Assembly (NCBI RefSeq): GCF_033439725.1
Contig: NW_026944383.1
Span: forward strand, 2,728,001-2,792,000
Reading direction: 5' to 3'
From: Neurospora tetraspora
Lineage: Eukaryota; Ascomycota; Sordariomycetes; Sordariales; Sordariaceae
Length of the DNA stretch: 64,000 nucleotides
The notes beneath the pieces are model-generated. The model was not told where the DNA came from and searched no databases. It saw nothing but the letters and a program-made list of their open reading frames with translations. Positions within the stretch are counted from its first letter, which is position 1, and each line of letters begins with the position of its first letter. A program made the translations under genes and the position numbers. Below, one piece after another: positions 44,075 to 57,202 of this stretch.

Positions 44075-46708
44075 TACCGCAGGAGCGGGAGCAGGAGCGG
44101 AAGCGGTGGTGGATCGTGGAGTTTGTTTGGTGCGAGTGAGAATGGCTGCCGGGTGGCATAGCGGTAGTGGTGATGATGATGGGCATGACGGGTATGAGCA
44201 ACAGCAGCGACGTAGATCTGTATAGTATATCTAATCTTGCATGTTGTCAATCCTGTATGGAGGTTGCGCGGAGTGTCCGTCACGAAGGGTTTGGCGATAC
44301 ACACCTATGCCGCAAGCACACAATAATCAGGGATATTATCGAGGACACTGATGGCTTTGCTTTTGACATATCTCGGAATCTTCGCCGATATTGAAGCCAT
44401 TCAAACATTCGGTTCTCGTGAGTAGCCATCCATCCGTGTCATCGTCCCTTTCGCCCATTAATAGTATCCCAACTGAAATCCTTAACTCACCTCAGTTCCA
44501 ACCGTGAGCTGATAGTAGTACTATACTATGTTCATGTTGAATTATTGTGGAAGTTTTGTCTCCAGACAATTTCCAGGTTCCAAGGCTTCGCTCCTTCCTC
44601 AGGCGTACGCCTTCCCTCACCAACACCCAGCGCCCGGCGTCCGCCACCCGGCACCCAACCGGCAGGCACACCATTTCGCCGGCCCGCCCTTCCCCTTCCG
44701 TCCCGTCTCGTCCACCGCCCTAACCGCGGGGCGGTCGCTCCTGCCAGCGCTCCAAAACCGGTCGCACCTGCCCATATAACCCCCAATCCCAGGCCCTCCT
44801 TCCACCACATCCAGTCTTCCACACACCCGAGCGGTGGTCCGTTGGTGTAATGGGCAGCACACAACCTTGTTCAACCCATACCCTAGGGGGAAGAGGGGGT
44901 CGTAGAACAGGTCCATATTGGGGCGTTAAGGCAGTAACAGTCGGGTTTATCTAGAAGAATATTGTACAGCGATTTTGGCTACGAATTCCGTTGGAAGAAA
45001 AACACTTCGTTGCATTGATTTTACTTTTCTAAATAAATTTCTATTTTGACCTGTTGCACGAACTTTTCCAGCCGCTGTTCTTTCCAATTTTCCTCCCTCT
45101 CTTTCCAATCTCGCCCACACTCTTTCTAACTTCACCCTCGCTCTTTCCCCCTCAACCTTCAAACCTACTATATAAACCCTAATTTCCCACCACTCGCACA
45201 TACATCCGCGCACGAAATATTTATATGCCGTAGTCGTAATAATAACCGTAGCTATTCTATAGACCTCTAATTCGAATCGTAACCATACCATTTCTTTCCA
45301 AATTTCTAAGATGAATACTAGGCCAAGGAAGAAGATGAACATTGGACTAAGGAAAAAGAACATCAGACCAAGGAAGAAGAACATCAGACCAAGGAAGAAG
45401 AACCCAAGACTAAGGATTTGGGATAAGGAGAGAAAAATTATTTTTCTCCCTTCAAAAATTTTCTTAATAGCTTTTTTCTTTTGAAAAACTTTTGCGCGCA
45501 ACTTACTGTTTTAGCGAAGGGATTCATATCAGACCTTTAATGCCAAAATTCTATTAAGCGGCTAACATAACTTTTGCAAACTGTTCCAGGACCTTTTCTG
45601 CGACCCCCTAATCCCCGCAGGGTACTTCCACAAGCCGGTATGGCCCCTACCACCGCACGAGGTTCCCTGTTCGATTCCCGACCCAGTCACGAATTTTCGA
45701 GCCTAGCTACCTCGATCATTCATCACCAAAGTGACATGGTGTACACTATAATCGACAGGAGAACAAGCCAAAAGTGCAACTCGTCGGTAGGCCCCCCCTA
45801 GGGTTCCATATCCGCCCCCGGCTTGTGAGAGGTTGCAGATATCATGGAGAAAGACCTGAACTGCACATGCGTGTCCGAAACATTTCGCCGGTATGACTTG
45901 TTGTGGGATTAGTTGCTTGAACCTCGTATCACTGGTGGACGCACCTGGTGATGGAGGGGAGAGAGCTAAGTCCTCGCAACTATCTGCCGCCGCGATGTTA
46001 GGCCTCCTTATCTGGCGAGAAGCACATTACCCTTGGTGGACGCACCAGGCTAGTGGCCCGCTTCTAGGACCCTGGATAGGAGAGTGGGTGGGTTGGGGTT
46101 AGGTACCTGTTCGACCCAGGTGCGGATTCGGAAGACACTTTTTTTTGGGTAATTTTTTTTTGGTGTTGTCAAACCTGAGGACCAGTCAGGTATTGTTTAT
46201 TCAAGCGTATTGTTCATTCACAGGTGTTTTGCTCGTGTCTGCAGAGCTCTAACTTTTGCAAGTGTGAAGCAAAGTTGGACAACAACAAGTATATTGCGGG
46301 CGGCTGTTTGAACCAACAGAGAGAGCGGCACACGAGTTTGCGACGCGCGGCTCAGCTTCAATAAAGGGGTTCCGGCACGAAAACTTGAATGAGAGGAAGA
46401 TGTAACTATTTCATTGACTGCTTGGGCGTCTAAATTTGAGAATGGCGGAGTCTGAGGCCTGTGTTACGGACGCTGTCCAGAGGTATCAATTTCACTAAAC
46501 TATACGATGACAAGTATTACTGCCTTCCAAACGAAGACCAAGTGCAAGATAGGATGTCCTTGCCATTGCCACTTCAAGACTGAGGTGCAGACTCCCAAGA
46601 ACATTGTTGGAACGCTCTTTGTGAGGCACACTGACTGGCTCCCCACTTTGGGAGAAACTTCCCTGCGATCATAAACGGTGCGAAGCCTCCGGCAAAGGGA
46701 CCAGTGCA
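44075..46708. other. Gene-free, repeat-containing interval
   Basis: 2.6 kb without a supportable gene. Composition changes along it: GC-rich at 44580-44890, AT-rich at 44930-45560, mixed afterwards. It includes a 21-bp minisatellite, tRNA-like fragments (TTGGTGTAATGGGCAGC near 44841; TTCGATTCCCGACC near 45671) and a T-arm-like hairpin near 46105. A 12-bp near-palindrome, GGTGGACGCACC, occurs twice about 105 bases apart (near 45933 and 46037). It looks like a graveyard of old repeats, but no element with clear ends could be drawn. Confidence 0.45.
45317..45417. repeat. 21-bp purine-rich minisatellite, about 4-5 imperfect copies
   Basis: Tandem copies of a unit like ACCAAGGAAGAAGAACATCA. The two central copies are near identical and the outer ones diverged. 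It sits in the AT-rich non-coding stretch. On the opposite strand it produces a hydrophobic open frame that is an artefact of the repeat. Confidence 0.8.
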
Positions 46709-48214
46709 ATGACCACATACACTTACCATTTCCCAACGTGGCTGGTGTCCCGGGCTCTAGCCTTCTCACTTGAGAGGAAGACCCTCCGCACCAATGGCTC
46801 ATGGACTCTGCACATTCCGAAGATGTTGACTGGCGCGGACCCTGTATGGAGGAACCTAGACCATGGAACCGTACAGCAGCTCGCTAGCATCCTAGGCCAA
46901 GGGCAGGTGTCGCCTTGCGATGTGAACCCGGATGGAAAGTCCCTCTTGCATGTGAGTGAACCTGCTCCCAAGGCTCGTCTCAAGTATATCACGGAGTTCT
47001 CAGCGCTGACGTACAACTTTGCAGTTTGCTGTCGAGTTTGAGCGACCCAATATGTGCAAATATTTGCTCGAACAGGGCGTGAACAAGAACTTCGAGGACC
47101 ACGCCGGCGTATCTACCTCCGCGATGGCCATTGAGAAAGTTGCGCCCGCATCCGCGGCTGCCTCTCGGGTCGAGACTCTTTCTGAGATCCGCCGCCTGTT
47201 CGAAGATGATGAGCTCTTGGACAAACTCAACTTCCCGTCTTTGCAGCTCGCCATCTTCCGAACCTGGAGCTCCCTTCGCCCAACATCTCGAGGTCAACCT
47301 TTCTTCGCTCGACGCCATTGATTCGTTTGGCCGCACCGCACTTGCGTGGGCTGCTGCTCTCGATAAGCCGGCCGTAGCTGAGCTCCTACTAGAGTCTGGT
47401 GCTGATGCGAGCATCGCGGATAAAAACAAGAAGACAGCGCTTCACTGGGCTATGAAGTCCCAATCGATGGGGGTTGCTGAGCGTTTGCTTAAGAACGGAG
47501 CGGACATCGAAGCTCGCGACATTTTCGGACGCACGCCATTGCACGAAGTCTCCAAGGTCCCTGATAGTGAACACCTCGTTGAGCTTCTCATCAACAGAAG
47601 GCCAGGCCAATGTTGAAGCCAAGGATTACATCTATGAGCGCACACCTCTGCATCCGGCGGCGGCTCATGGCCAGGTGGAAAACGCGGCAGCGCTGGTAAA
47701 GTACGGCGAAGCCGACCTCGAAGCGACGATAAAGACGCAAGACCGGACGGACGCCGCTCATGACTGCCATCACGTACAGCAAAGAGGCGATGGTTCGGAC
47801 ACTGCTTAGTCTTGGGGCCAGGATTGACATGATCGACAACAGCGGACAAGATGTACTGCATGAAGCGGCCAAGATGGGGAGTGCGGGTGTAATAGAGGCA
47901 CTGACAGACTTTCCATTGTCGTGAAGCTGAACGAGGCGGAAGAAGGGCACGACATCCAGATGGAGGCAGATATGGCTGATAACACTGGGCGCTCCCCCTG
48001 GCAATACTTTGAGTGGCGGAGAAAAGCGTATAATCCTCATAATGAGGATGAAGAGAAGGCAGAGAGAAGATCCCGTGAGCTTCTAGACGCGGTTCGTGAG
48101 TTGAGTGCCAGTTCGAGGTCGAGGGTGGTCCTGCTGGACAGTGACTCCGTGGACCTGGACCGGGGCATTGGAAAGGAGAAGGTGGATGTGAGCATCGTCG
48201 AGGTTTCCTTTTGA
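46709..48214 (+). pseudogene. Decayed fungal ankyrin-repeat gene
   Basis: The start MTTYTYHFPTWLVSRALAFS and the first intron (46952-47024, GTGAGT...GCAG, joining SLLH to FAVEFERPNMCKYLLEQG) match the layout of fungal ankyrin proteins, in which this intron splits the first repeat. Ankyrin repeats continue (DSFGRTALAWAAALDKPAV, NKKTALHWAMKSQSMGVAER, FGRTPLHEVSK, ERTPLHPAAAHGQVENAAAL, TPLMTAITYSKEAM, QDVLHEAAKMGSAGV). The chain then ends in a unique region (GRSPWQYFEWRRKAYN...IVEVSF). These pieces lie in different frames: breaks fall near 47270, 47600, 47755 and 47920. Apart from these shifts the codons look normal, with no RIP-like AT bias, so decay has been by small indels and is probably recent. 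The parent protein would have been a cytoplasmic ankyrin scaffold of unknown role. Confidence 0.75.
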
Positions 48215-48618
48215 TCGTTCCTTGGCTTGAATTGGCTATGAGATCCTGTAAACTTTCATATTGTAGGTAGCTAATGCCATGATGATGTTGAAAATAACAA
48301 GATGGTGGAGATAAGAGATTCTGGGGGGACCTTGGATGGCATTTCGGTGGGTACTTCACTGTTCTCTGTCACTGCAGCGGACGGCCCCACCAATGCGGGA
48401 CGAGCTGCGACTAGAAGTGCGAACCCCAATTCTTATCGTTCTCCGCCTTTGCAATTGAACCGGCAGAAAAAATAATCGGGGAAACCAGCAGGCACTCCTT
48501 CCTTCCCTTTCCCATTTGTGCAACGATCCAGATCTCTTCAAAGTTGAACCTTCCCTTTTCGCCTCCTAAAACCAATAAGATCAATTACCCCACGCCACAC
48601 GACAGCAAATCATACAAA

Positions 48619-49874
48619 ATGGGCAAGTCCACCAAGGATTCCAAGAAGCGCTCGCGCACCGCCGAGGAGGATGTCAACTCCATCGCCATCAAGAAGAGCA
48701 AGGTCGACGAGTCCGGCAAGGCCGAGGTCACCAAGGTCGAGACTGAGGCTCCCAAGGTGAAGAAGGACAAGAAGGACAAGAAGGAAAAGAAGGAAAAGAA
48801 GGAGAAGAAGTCCAAGACCGAGACCACCGAGGAGCCCGCCGCTGCCGCCGCCAAGGAGGAGAAGAAGGAAAAGAAGGACAAGAAGAAGGACAAGAAGGAG
48901 AAGAAGGACAAGAAGGAGAAGAAGGACAAGGCCGCCTCCACCACCGAGGAGTCCAAGACCGAGGAGAAGGCCGAGGAGTCCACCGACAAGAAGAGCAAGA
49001 AGAAGGACAAGAAGAAGAACAAGAACAAGACTGAGGAGAAGGCCGAGGAGAAGAAGGAGGGTGAGGACGGAGAGGAGGCCACCAAGGAGGAGGAACAGCC
49101 CCAGGCCAACGGCGCCAAGGGAACCCGCTTCATCATCTTCGTCGGCAACATGCCCTACTCGGCCACCGCCGACACCATCAAGGAGCACTTTGCGTCTGTG
49201 CACCCCATCTCCGTCCGCCTGCTCACCCACCGCGACAACCCGACCAAGTCCAAGGGCACCGCCTTCGTCGAGTTCGGCCGTTTCGACCACATGAAGACGG
49301 CGCTCGAGAAGTTCCACCACAGCGAGATGTTGGACGACAAGGGCGTGCCGAGGAAGATTAATGTTGAGTTGAGGTTAGTTTGCCCGTCCTGTTCCCTTTC
49401 CCTTTCCCTACCCTCACCCCTTCAACCTCAATGCGAACCGCAAATGCTGACACGAACTCCTCAAAACACAGCGCCGGCGGAGGAGGCAAAACCGCCCACC
49501 GCCAAGACAAGATCAAGGAGAAGAACCGCAAGCTCAACGAGGAGCGTCTGAACCGCCAGCAGAACCAGGAGAAGGCCAAGCTGGAGAAGGCCGCTGCCAA
49601 GGCTAATGCTCCTGAGGGTGCTGATGGCGCTGCTCCTGTACCGGAGAGGAACGACGAGGATGCTATCCACCCTTCAAGGAGAGCGCGTGTCGCGTACGAC
49701 GGTAACCCTGGTGGTGGTGATGATGAGGAGGAGGATTCGTACGGTGGGGGTGGTGGTTTTGGTGGTGGTTTTGGTGGTGGTTTTGGTGGTGGTGGTCGTG
49801 GTCGTGGTGGTGGTCGTGGCCGTGGTGGTGGACGTGGTCGCGGTGGTGGTCGCGGTGGCTACAAGAAGTGGTAG
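48619..49874 (+). CDS. nop6: Nop6-like nucleolar RRM protein with Lys/Glu repeats and RGG tail
   Basis: Two exons, 48619-49373 and 49472-49874 (GTTAGT...CACAG, phase 2), encode 385 residues. The first 160 residues are Lys/Glu/Asp repeats (KKDKKDKKEKKEKKEKK) typical of nucleolar proteins. An RRM follows at about 168-250 (RFIIFVGNMPYSATADTIKEHF as RNP2; SKGTAFVEFGRFDHM as RNP1), then KINVELSAGGGGKTAHRQDKIKEKN. The tail is a glycine-arginine track (FGGGFGGG, RGRGGGRGRGGG) ending GGYKKW. Yeast Nop6 binds the 5' external transcribed spacer/snR10 region early in 40S assembly; that role is inferred. The start MGKSTKDSKKR is preferred over an upstream in-frame ATG at 48544, which reads through leader-like sequence. 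Confidence 0.88.
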
Positions 49875-51610
49875 TAGGACTTGCTTCTGCGACGGTTTGA
49901 GGAGCAATGGAGTGATGGCGGGGAAGGATGAAAACTCTGGCTTGGCTGGTTTGATCCGGGGTTGAGAATTGCCGTTGGTTAGGGCTTCCCATGAACGCAC
50001 GCTTTGGACAAGTTATGCTTTGTCTAGAGAGCACGCGCGTGTCTGGTGCTTTGGTTAAGGCTCGGTAGTTTCGCGGGTGTCCCTTATTTTCCTTTGTTCA
50101 TGTCATTATCAGCGTGTTCTTGTCCACGTTTTGTTTATACTTTTACTACTGTTGCATATCGCGGTTCCCACCACCATCAGGAACAGGGTAGACGTTCCCA
50201 TCCAAGGAGGCGGAGAGGAAAAGGGGGAATGGATACACATCAACGTCAGATTCAGATTCAGTCAACAGGAGTCAGAGAGCAAGGAAACTTTATGATACCC
50301 TCGAACCTGCGCCTTTGCATGTGTCATCGGGCCTTTTCTTTGATAGAAGGATGGTTGGTTTGAAAGAACAGAGAATCTCACGATGAAATATGCCAGGTCA
50401 TACCAACCACCATGACTACCCACGACCTCTTCTTCAAATGAAATCTACGAAGCAACTGTACCAACTGAAGGTTCTTCTGTCATTGGCGGTTGTTTGTCGA
50501 GCCCGATCCGTTCACCGCCTTTGAGTCCAATCCTTAGAGGAAACAGATGAATGCCGGAATTTTGATATTGTAAGAATTTCGTCTAGCTCTTTTCACTTCC
50601 GTCGGGCTCTGCGCAGATCTTATGACGGTGATAAAGAAGGAAGATGAAGGTTCTGAATCACGGGATGAAATGTCGGCTCTTCACCTCCAGCTGGTAGTCA
50701 GATGGAAGACACCGGGATGGGTATTGGAAGACCTTGGATGACGGGACATCAGATAGGGTAGAAGAGGGTCTTGAAAGACCACGGATATGGTCAACAGGAG
50801 CTGATCCGTCAACCTCAGAGAATGCACAAAAAGCAGTGAACGACGACTTGATCTGAACTAGTTTGCATGGCACTCCCTCGATCTAGCCTACCGAACTACG
50901 ACTACAATCCCCTTGACCCCCGTCCTACTCTTTCCTCTTCTCGCTCTGTCTAACCCTCCCTTCCTCCACTATACGATCCTCCTATCCACCCCCATTCTTC
51001 CCAACTCCTCTTGTATATTCTGTTCTACTCGAGCGGGAGAAATTGTACCAAGGAACTGACGGCGCATCCCTCGATCCTTCCCTCTCCTCGCCCATACCCG
51101 CCGATTGTGACCTCTCCTCGCATCAGTACCCCTCATGATCACCTGCCTGAAAAAAAGAGTGTCGTTGTGTGTTATAAGCCCGCCCGCCCTATCCGTTACG
51201 TGGAGGAGGATGAATGGATGCACTTCACACCAGCATCATCGGTCGGCACTAGATAGATGAGAATCGTATCGTTCCACTTCTGCTTTCTGTTCGGGGTAGT
51301 AGTAGTAGAGGAGGGATAGATCCAAAAAGATGAAAATAAAAAGACGGAAAAAAACGAAAACCAGCTTGCGAGTTTATTTCGAGACGATCAGAACAACCAG
51401 GAAAAGAAAATCTCATCAACATGTAATTATGTCCGCCGGGTATAGATGGTGTCCCCTCACAATTATCCCCATGGAACACCCTGTTGTTTTGTGCTGATGT
51501 CAAAGCGTTCGTTGCGCCCTCGGTAAATGGCCTCATGAGCGTTGGTGTGATGGTGTTATGGTGGTGGTGGTGGTATGTCTGGTTTGGTTTGGTTGGTTGT
51601 GGTGAATTAA
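49875..51610. other. Gene-free interval between nop6 and rac1
   Basis: About 1.7 kb with no credible frame. It contains the 3' flanks of two convergent genes, pyrimidine-rich and purine-rich patches, and no obvious repeat or RNA gene. Confidence 0.45.
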
Positions 51611-52674
<1,064 letters not shown>

Positions 52675-53222
52675 TGTGGGAATGGCTGGGGATGTTGTTT
52701 TGGGGGTGGGATTGGTATTAGGGACTCGTGATTAGAGATTTGGTATGTCGTTGTAGTCGATGTGAAAGCAGCAGTGACGGATCGGAGTGGCAGAAAGTCT
52801 TTGGGATACAGAAAAAAAAGGGTTGGGTCGGTCGGTGCAATCGGTTGAGGCTGGCAGGTGTGGTGCACTTGTGGACTTGTGTGGTGCACTGCCTCTGGTC
52901 TTGGGTGGTCAAAGTGGTCCTCGTTCAAGAGGCGGGAAGCGGGCGGAGACAGGGAGTAGGCTGGGAATTTGCCCTGGGGCGCGCCTGGACTGGGCGCCCG
53001 TTAGAGCCCAGTGGTTGGTGGCCGCTGGCTGGTCGCTGCCATTCGTGCCGTTGTAGCCCCGTCACTGGTCAGTGCTTGCAGTGAGGAGTCAGGACGGGTC
53101 CAGGGTTACGGCTGTTACTGTATCACGGTCTGGGAAGTAGCTTCTTTGTGACGCTGGAGTCGCTGCTGTGCGTCTCACCATTGGTCTCTTTTGTTGACGA
53201 CTTATCGCAGTCTGGCAGCCCG

Positions 53223-53439
53223 AGTACCGCTTTTTTCATTCGATTTGGATACCCTCAGAACAGGTATAGCGCCGGGAATATCTGGGCCCAACAGGGGCTT
53301 CAACCAATCTCACCCCCTTGTGTGGCCACGTTCACATACCCACTCTCCCACTCTGGCTTGCAGGAGGCTTGGAAAAGTGGGCAGTACTATACTGCAGCTG
53401 GCTAGAAGGAATCCAAATCGAATGAAAAAAAGCGGTACT
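53223..53439. mobile_element. MITE-like inverted-repeat element
   Basis: AGTACCGCTTTTTTCATTCG (left arm 53223-53250) recurs in reverse complement at 53411-53439 with a single indel. Similarity extends outwards in weakened form (ACGTCTCAC/GCGTCTCAC and CGCA blocks near 53172-53220 and 53440-53475), so the full inverted repeat may be 80 bp or more per arm. No clear target duplication was found. No coding capacity lies inside. It is probably an old non-autonomous DNA element in the rac1 upstream region, although a hairpin of other origin is possible. Confidence 0.6.
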
Positions 53440-55246
53440 TGGCAGTGTATTGCGGTAAAAAGAGTGAGACGTCCCATACAGTTGGTCGGGTCGATTTCAT
53501 CTCACAGTGGCAGAGGACGGACCACTGATCATCAGTCACTAACATCAATAGTGCGCTCAAAAGCACGAGTTGAAGATAACATCTCAAAAGAAACTGTCCA
53601 GACCAAGGGGAATGCGCACTGTCCTTTTCCCAACTGCAAGTGGCGGCGTGGCGGGGGAAGTCGCACTGAACAACAAGGGCAGCCCGTTTCTCTGGTGATT
53701 GAAGTGGAGTGGAAGCGCTGTTAGCCTTTCAGATCCCATCATTCCTTCAAAAGGTGCCGTCACTTTTTCTGTTGGCGGCATGGCATTCGATTGGGGAGTT
53801 GGTCAATGTCTCTAACATTTCGGCGTCAAAATGCTTCAATCACCTTGGTAATCAAAGACAACATCTCTTTACCAGAAGCAACAAGCAACTGAGTAATGCT
53901 CGGGACACTTGTGGATGGCCTCTAGCAACGCGCTAACCAATCAATATCCATATCAGGGGCTTTATTGTTGTGCAGTCTTGGCAATCGGAGGATAGGGGAA
54001 ACAGAGGCCGGTGATCGAATTCACCCGTTCGAAACTTGGTGGCTCAAGTCTCCAGAGAGAGGAGGAGCTCGATCTGTTGGTGATCTCATCGGCGTAGTTG
54101 TTGATGGATAGCGGCACTGCATGCCGTTGGACATTGCCGACACAAAGGTTTCAACTCGACACTCCAGAAACAACAGCGCTTCAGTGGAGTAATGGTGCTG
54201 CTTGCTGTCACGGGGAATGTCTACGGCCACTGACAGACGACGGATGGCTGCGTCTGAGATTCGGCTCTTGAAGCACCCGGGCAATCTGTAACATATCTCC
54301 AGTCCGAGCAACCGCCAAGAGGAAGAAAGTCAAGCCATACAAAGGCGCGAGGCTACGGGCATCGTTGTATGGATGAGGACCCCCTGATTTGCTTTTAGCC
54401 AAGTTCAATTGTGACAACCTAACGCCAGGCAATGGCTGGTATATAGAACTGTCTGATATTGCCTGAGCACAAAGACAAGTTCTCACATCGTTATCGCTAT
54501 CACTATTGACAGCGGCTGCGATATTCCCCTTATCGGACGGACCTTCGTCTTTTGGCGGTGTATCGTCGGAGCGAGCCCTTGGACGTACAACGGAACGGGA
54601 GCCTTGTACGCAGTAATACGCAGTGTCCGAAGCATCGTGACGTAGGTATTTCCAGAACTGAACGAAGCCGACACTGACACCGTCCATCACTCCGCTTTCC
54701 CGAGAGTACGGATGGCCCAAGACAAGTTGAGCAAAACAAGCGAGACTTTTTGCAGAACGGAAACACAACAAACCACAAGATCAGCGGGAGGTTCATCACT
54801 GGTGGAGAATGATCCAAGGGGGAAAGTCCCTGGCGAGCCTGGCTGGCCCGGGCGTTGACCGTCCGGGCGCACCCGCCCCACTACGGAATTGTGGGGTAGC
54901 TTCAACTCAAGGAAAAGCGGGGCAGATCAATCAACGCCGTTCCACTTGCGAAAGTGCGCCCGTTCATCAATGGGCAATCAATCAAGCAAGCAACCAAGCC
55001 CAAACGCGTCGCGTCTGTCCTCCGAACTTCGTCATCGGGGTTCACAACACCGACCGACCGGCCACGGCTTCACGGATTCGCAATACCAGAAAGCCCACAC
55101 CACGGTTCACGACAACTCTTGGAGCCAGCAGTTTGCGACTTTGCTTCAGCGCATTCCAAACACCATCAACCGACACCCATCTCATCGCATCCCATCGCAG
55201 CACTCCTCAACCAAACCAGGCCAGGCCCGGCCTTCCTCCCATCAAA
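53440..55246 (+). promoter_or_regulatory. Upstream region of the CENP-T gene
   Basis: About 1.8 kb without a credible gene. The last 400 bases are a CA-rich leader to the CENP-T start. Open reading extends upstream of the chosen ATG to 54809, but the translation there is leader-like (Ser/Pro/Gln-rich, no conserved features). Confidence 0.45.
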
Positions 55247-57137
55247 ATGGCCGACCCCAATAACCCACCACAACCACCAGCCCGAACACCGTCAAAACCA
55301 TCCTCCTCCCAAATCCCCGTCCGAACCACCCCCGGCATCCCGTTCGTCCCCCGAGCCGCTTACACACCCGGCCCCGGCGCCCGTACCCCGCGCGGCCTCC
55401 TCATTTCCGCACACAACACTCCCAACCCCAATGCGACCCCCCACGTCCGTGCCGCCTACCGCGCCATCGACTCCCGGCGCGCCGCCATCCTCACGCCTCA
55501 CCACGCGCGCCGGCGCTCCTTGCGCGAAGCGCGCGAGACGCCGCGCAATTTCTTGCTGCAGCTGGGAAAAGTGTTGGCGCCCAAGTCAGAGAGGATACCT
55601 AGTAGTAGTTCGAGTCCTGGTTCTGCGCTGTCTGGGGCTGCTGGTGGTGGGGGACAAGAGGAGGGGGATACGTCGGAGGAGTTAACCTTCGACATCTCCA
55701 CGCGCAGTCGGTACGGGGACGATGACGAGGAGGAATTGCCTAAGAGGCCTAGGTTGAGTTTACCGATTGGCGGCGGTGGTGGGCTGGGAGATATGGAAGA
55801 AGGGGATTGGGAGGATGATATGGACGATGACCTGCCGCAACCGCATCGGAGTGCCGGACTAGAAGATCTGACGGAGAATTTCACGGTGCAGAGTATTGAG
55901 TTGCCGAGACGGATGGATCCGGAGAAGGATCAACATAGGATAAGGGATTCGATGGGGCGGTTGAGTGATTTCCCGCAACCGCACGGGCAGCAGCAGCAGC
56001 AAAGTGATGGGATTGATTCGGGGTTCTTTCCGCCTGCAGCAATAGAAGACGACGAGTTCGGAAACGCCGAGGATAGAATCCCGGATGAGTTCAGCAGGTT
56101 GGACTCGGACGAGACGAGGAGGAGGGAGACGATTGGTGGTGAAGGGGGGTTGGGTTTGCTGGGAGCTGGAGGGAGGGATAGTGATTTTCATATTGAGGTA
56201 CCGGTCGGGATGGATGAGAGCACGTTCATGATTGCTTCTCCCACGAGGCAGTTTGAAATGGGTCAAGCCGCTGAAGCAGCGGCAACAAGTGGCCAAGGCG
56301 GAGGTTTTGCAGAGTTGATGGATCGGAGGAGCGACAGTTACGACGACAACGATGACGACGGAAACGACATTGGACCGACATTTGACGATTATGATAACGA
56401 CGATGGTATGGGCATGGACCTGGACAACAACCATGACCAGGACCAGGCAGCGGGCTCAGATGAAGAGATGACGAAGTTATCGGGTTACACACCAACGGCG
56501 GCAAGGGTATCACTTTCAGCTTCAGCGGCGCGGGAGAAACTCGGATTCTTTCGGGAAGAGGGCGGTGAACGAGGAGGCTTCTCCAAGATCAAAGCCACCA
56601 AGAAGATCTCCAAACACGGTATCGAGTACACATCACTATCCCCAGCCATGGTCAAACGGTTGGCGCAAACATTCGCCAAGACGAGCGGCGCGAAGGGTAA
56701 CATCTCGCCTGAAGCGCTCAAGGCGATCATGCAGGCTTCGGACTGGTTTTTTGAGCAGTTGGGAGATGACTTGTCGGCGTACGCAAAGCACGCGCATCGC
56801 AAGACTATCGACATGAGTGATATGCTCACATTGATGAAGAGGTATGTTTGATGCTTTTGCTTTGATCCCTGGGTATCTTTTTATATCCTCTGTGATCTTC
56901 TTTGTACACTTCTTTTTCATATGCTATTGTACACGACGGGCTGACTTACTTTTTTTTTTCCAAAGACAACGTCAAACCAACGCCCAAACCACACCGTTCG
57001 CCTTGGCGCAACGATACCTCCCTAGAGAGCTCCTCCAGGAACTGAGAATGACGCCACCTGTTCCGGCCAAGAAGCGCCGAAAGGCTGCCTCTTCTAGCCG
57101 GGCCGGGGCTGGAGGCGAGGATGAAGAGGTGACGTGA
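55247..57137 (+). CDS. CENP-T, inner kinetochore histone-fold protein
   Basis: Two exons, 55247-56841 and 56966-57137 (GTATGT...CAAAG, phase 2), give 588 residues. The start MADPNNPPQPPARTPSKPSS begins a disordered arm with repeated RTP/TP motifs (TPGPGARTPRGLL, ARETPRNFLLQLGKVL), as in CENP-T, whose N-terminal arm recruits Ndc80 after CDK phosphorylation. A long acidic middle (DDDDEEE patches, DMDDDLPQPHRSAGLEDL) follows. The C-terminal histone fold spans about 460-555: TSLSPAMVKRLAQTFAKTSG, NISPEALKAIMQASDWFFEQ, DLSAYAKHAHRKTIDMSDML and LMKRQRQTN. A basic extension ends the chain. It should pair with CENP-W at centromeres. The stop lies only 65 bases from the convergent SURF1 stop. Confidence 0.9.
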
Positions 57138-57202
57138 GAATGTTTGTTACCCACTGATGTGTAACAAAGCAAAACCATCCTTACCCACTCATAACATCAT
57201 GT

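Noticed and set aside
44832-44880. Possible tRNA gene starting GGTCCGTTGGTGTAATGG
   Set aside because: The D-arm/A-box looks right, but no anticodon stem, T-arm or matching 3' acceptor strand follows within tRNA length.
44947-45501. A 184-codon minus-strand frame with apparent membrane segments
   Set aside because: The hydrophobic part is the reverse complement of the purine-rich minisatellite, so it is a repeat artefact rather than a gene.
45600-45700. Possible tRNA 3' half with TTCGATTCCC
   Set aside because: The bases flanking the TTCGATT loop do not pair as a 5-bp T-stem, and no 5' half lies upstream at the right distance.
48585-49320. Long minus-strand frames rich in Ser/Phe and Leu opposite nop6
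   Set aside because: They are shadows of the Lys/Glu (AAG/GAG) repeats of the nop6 first exon.
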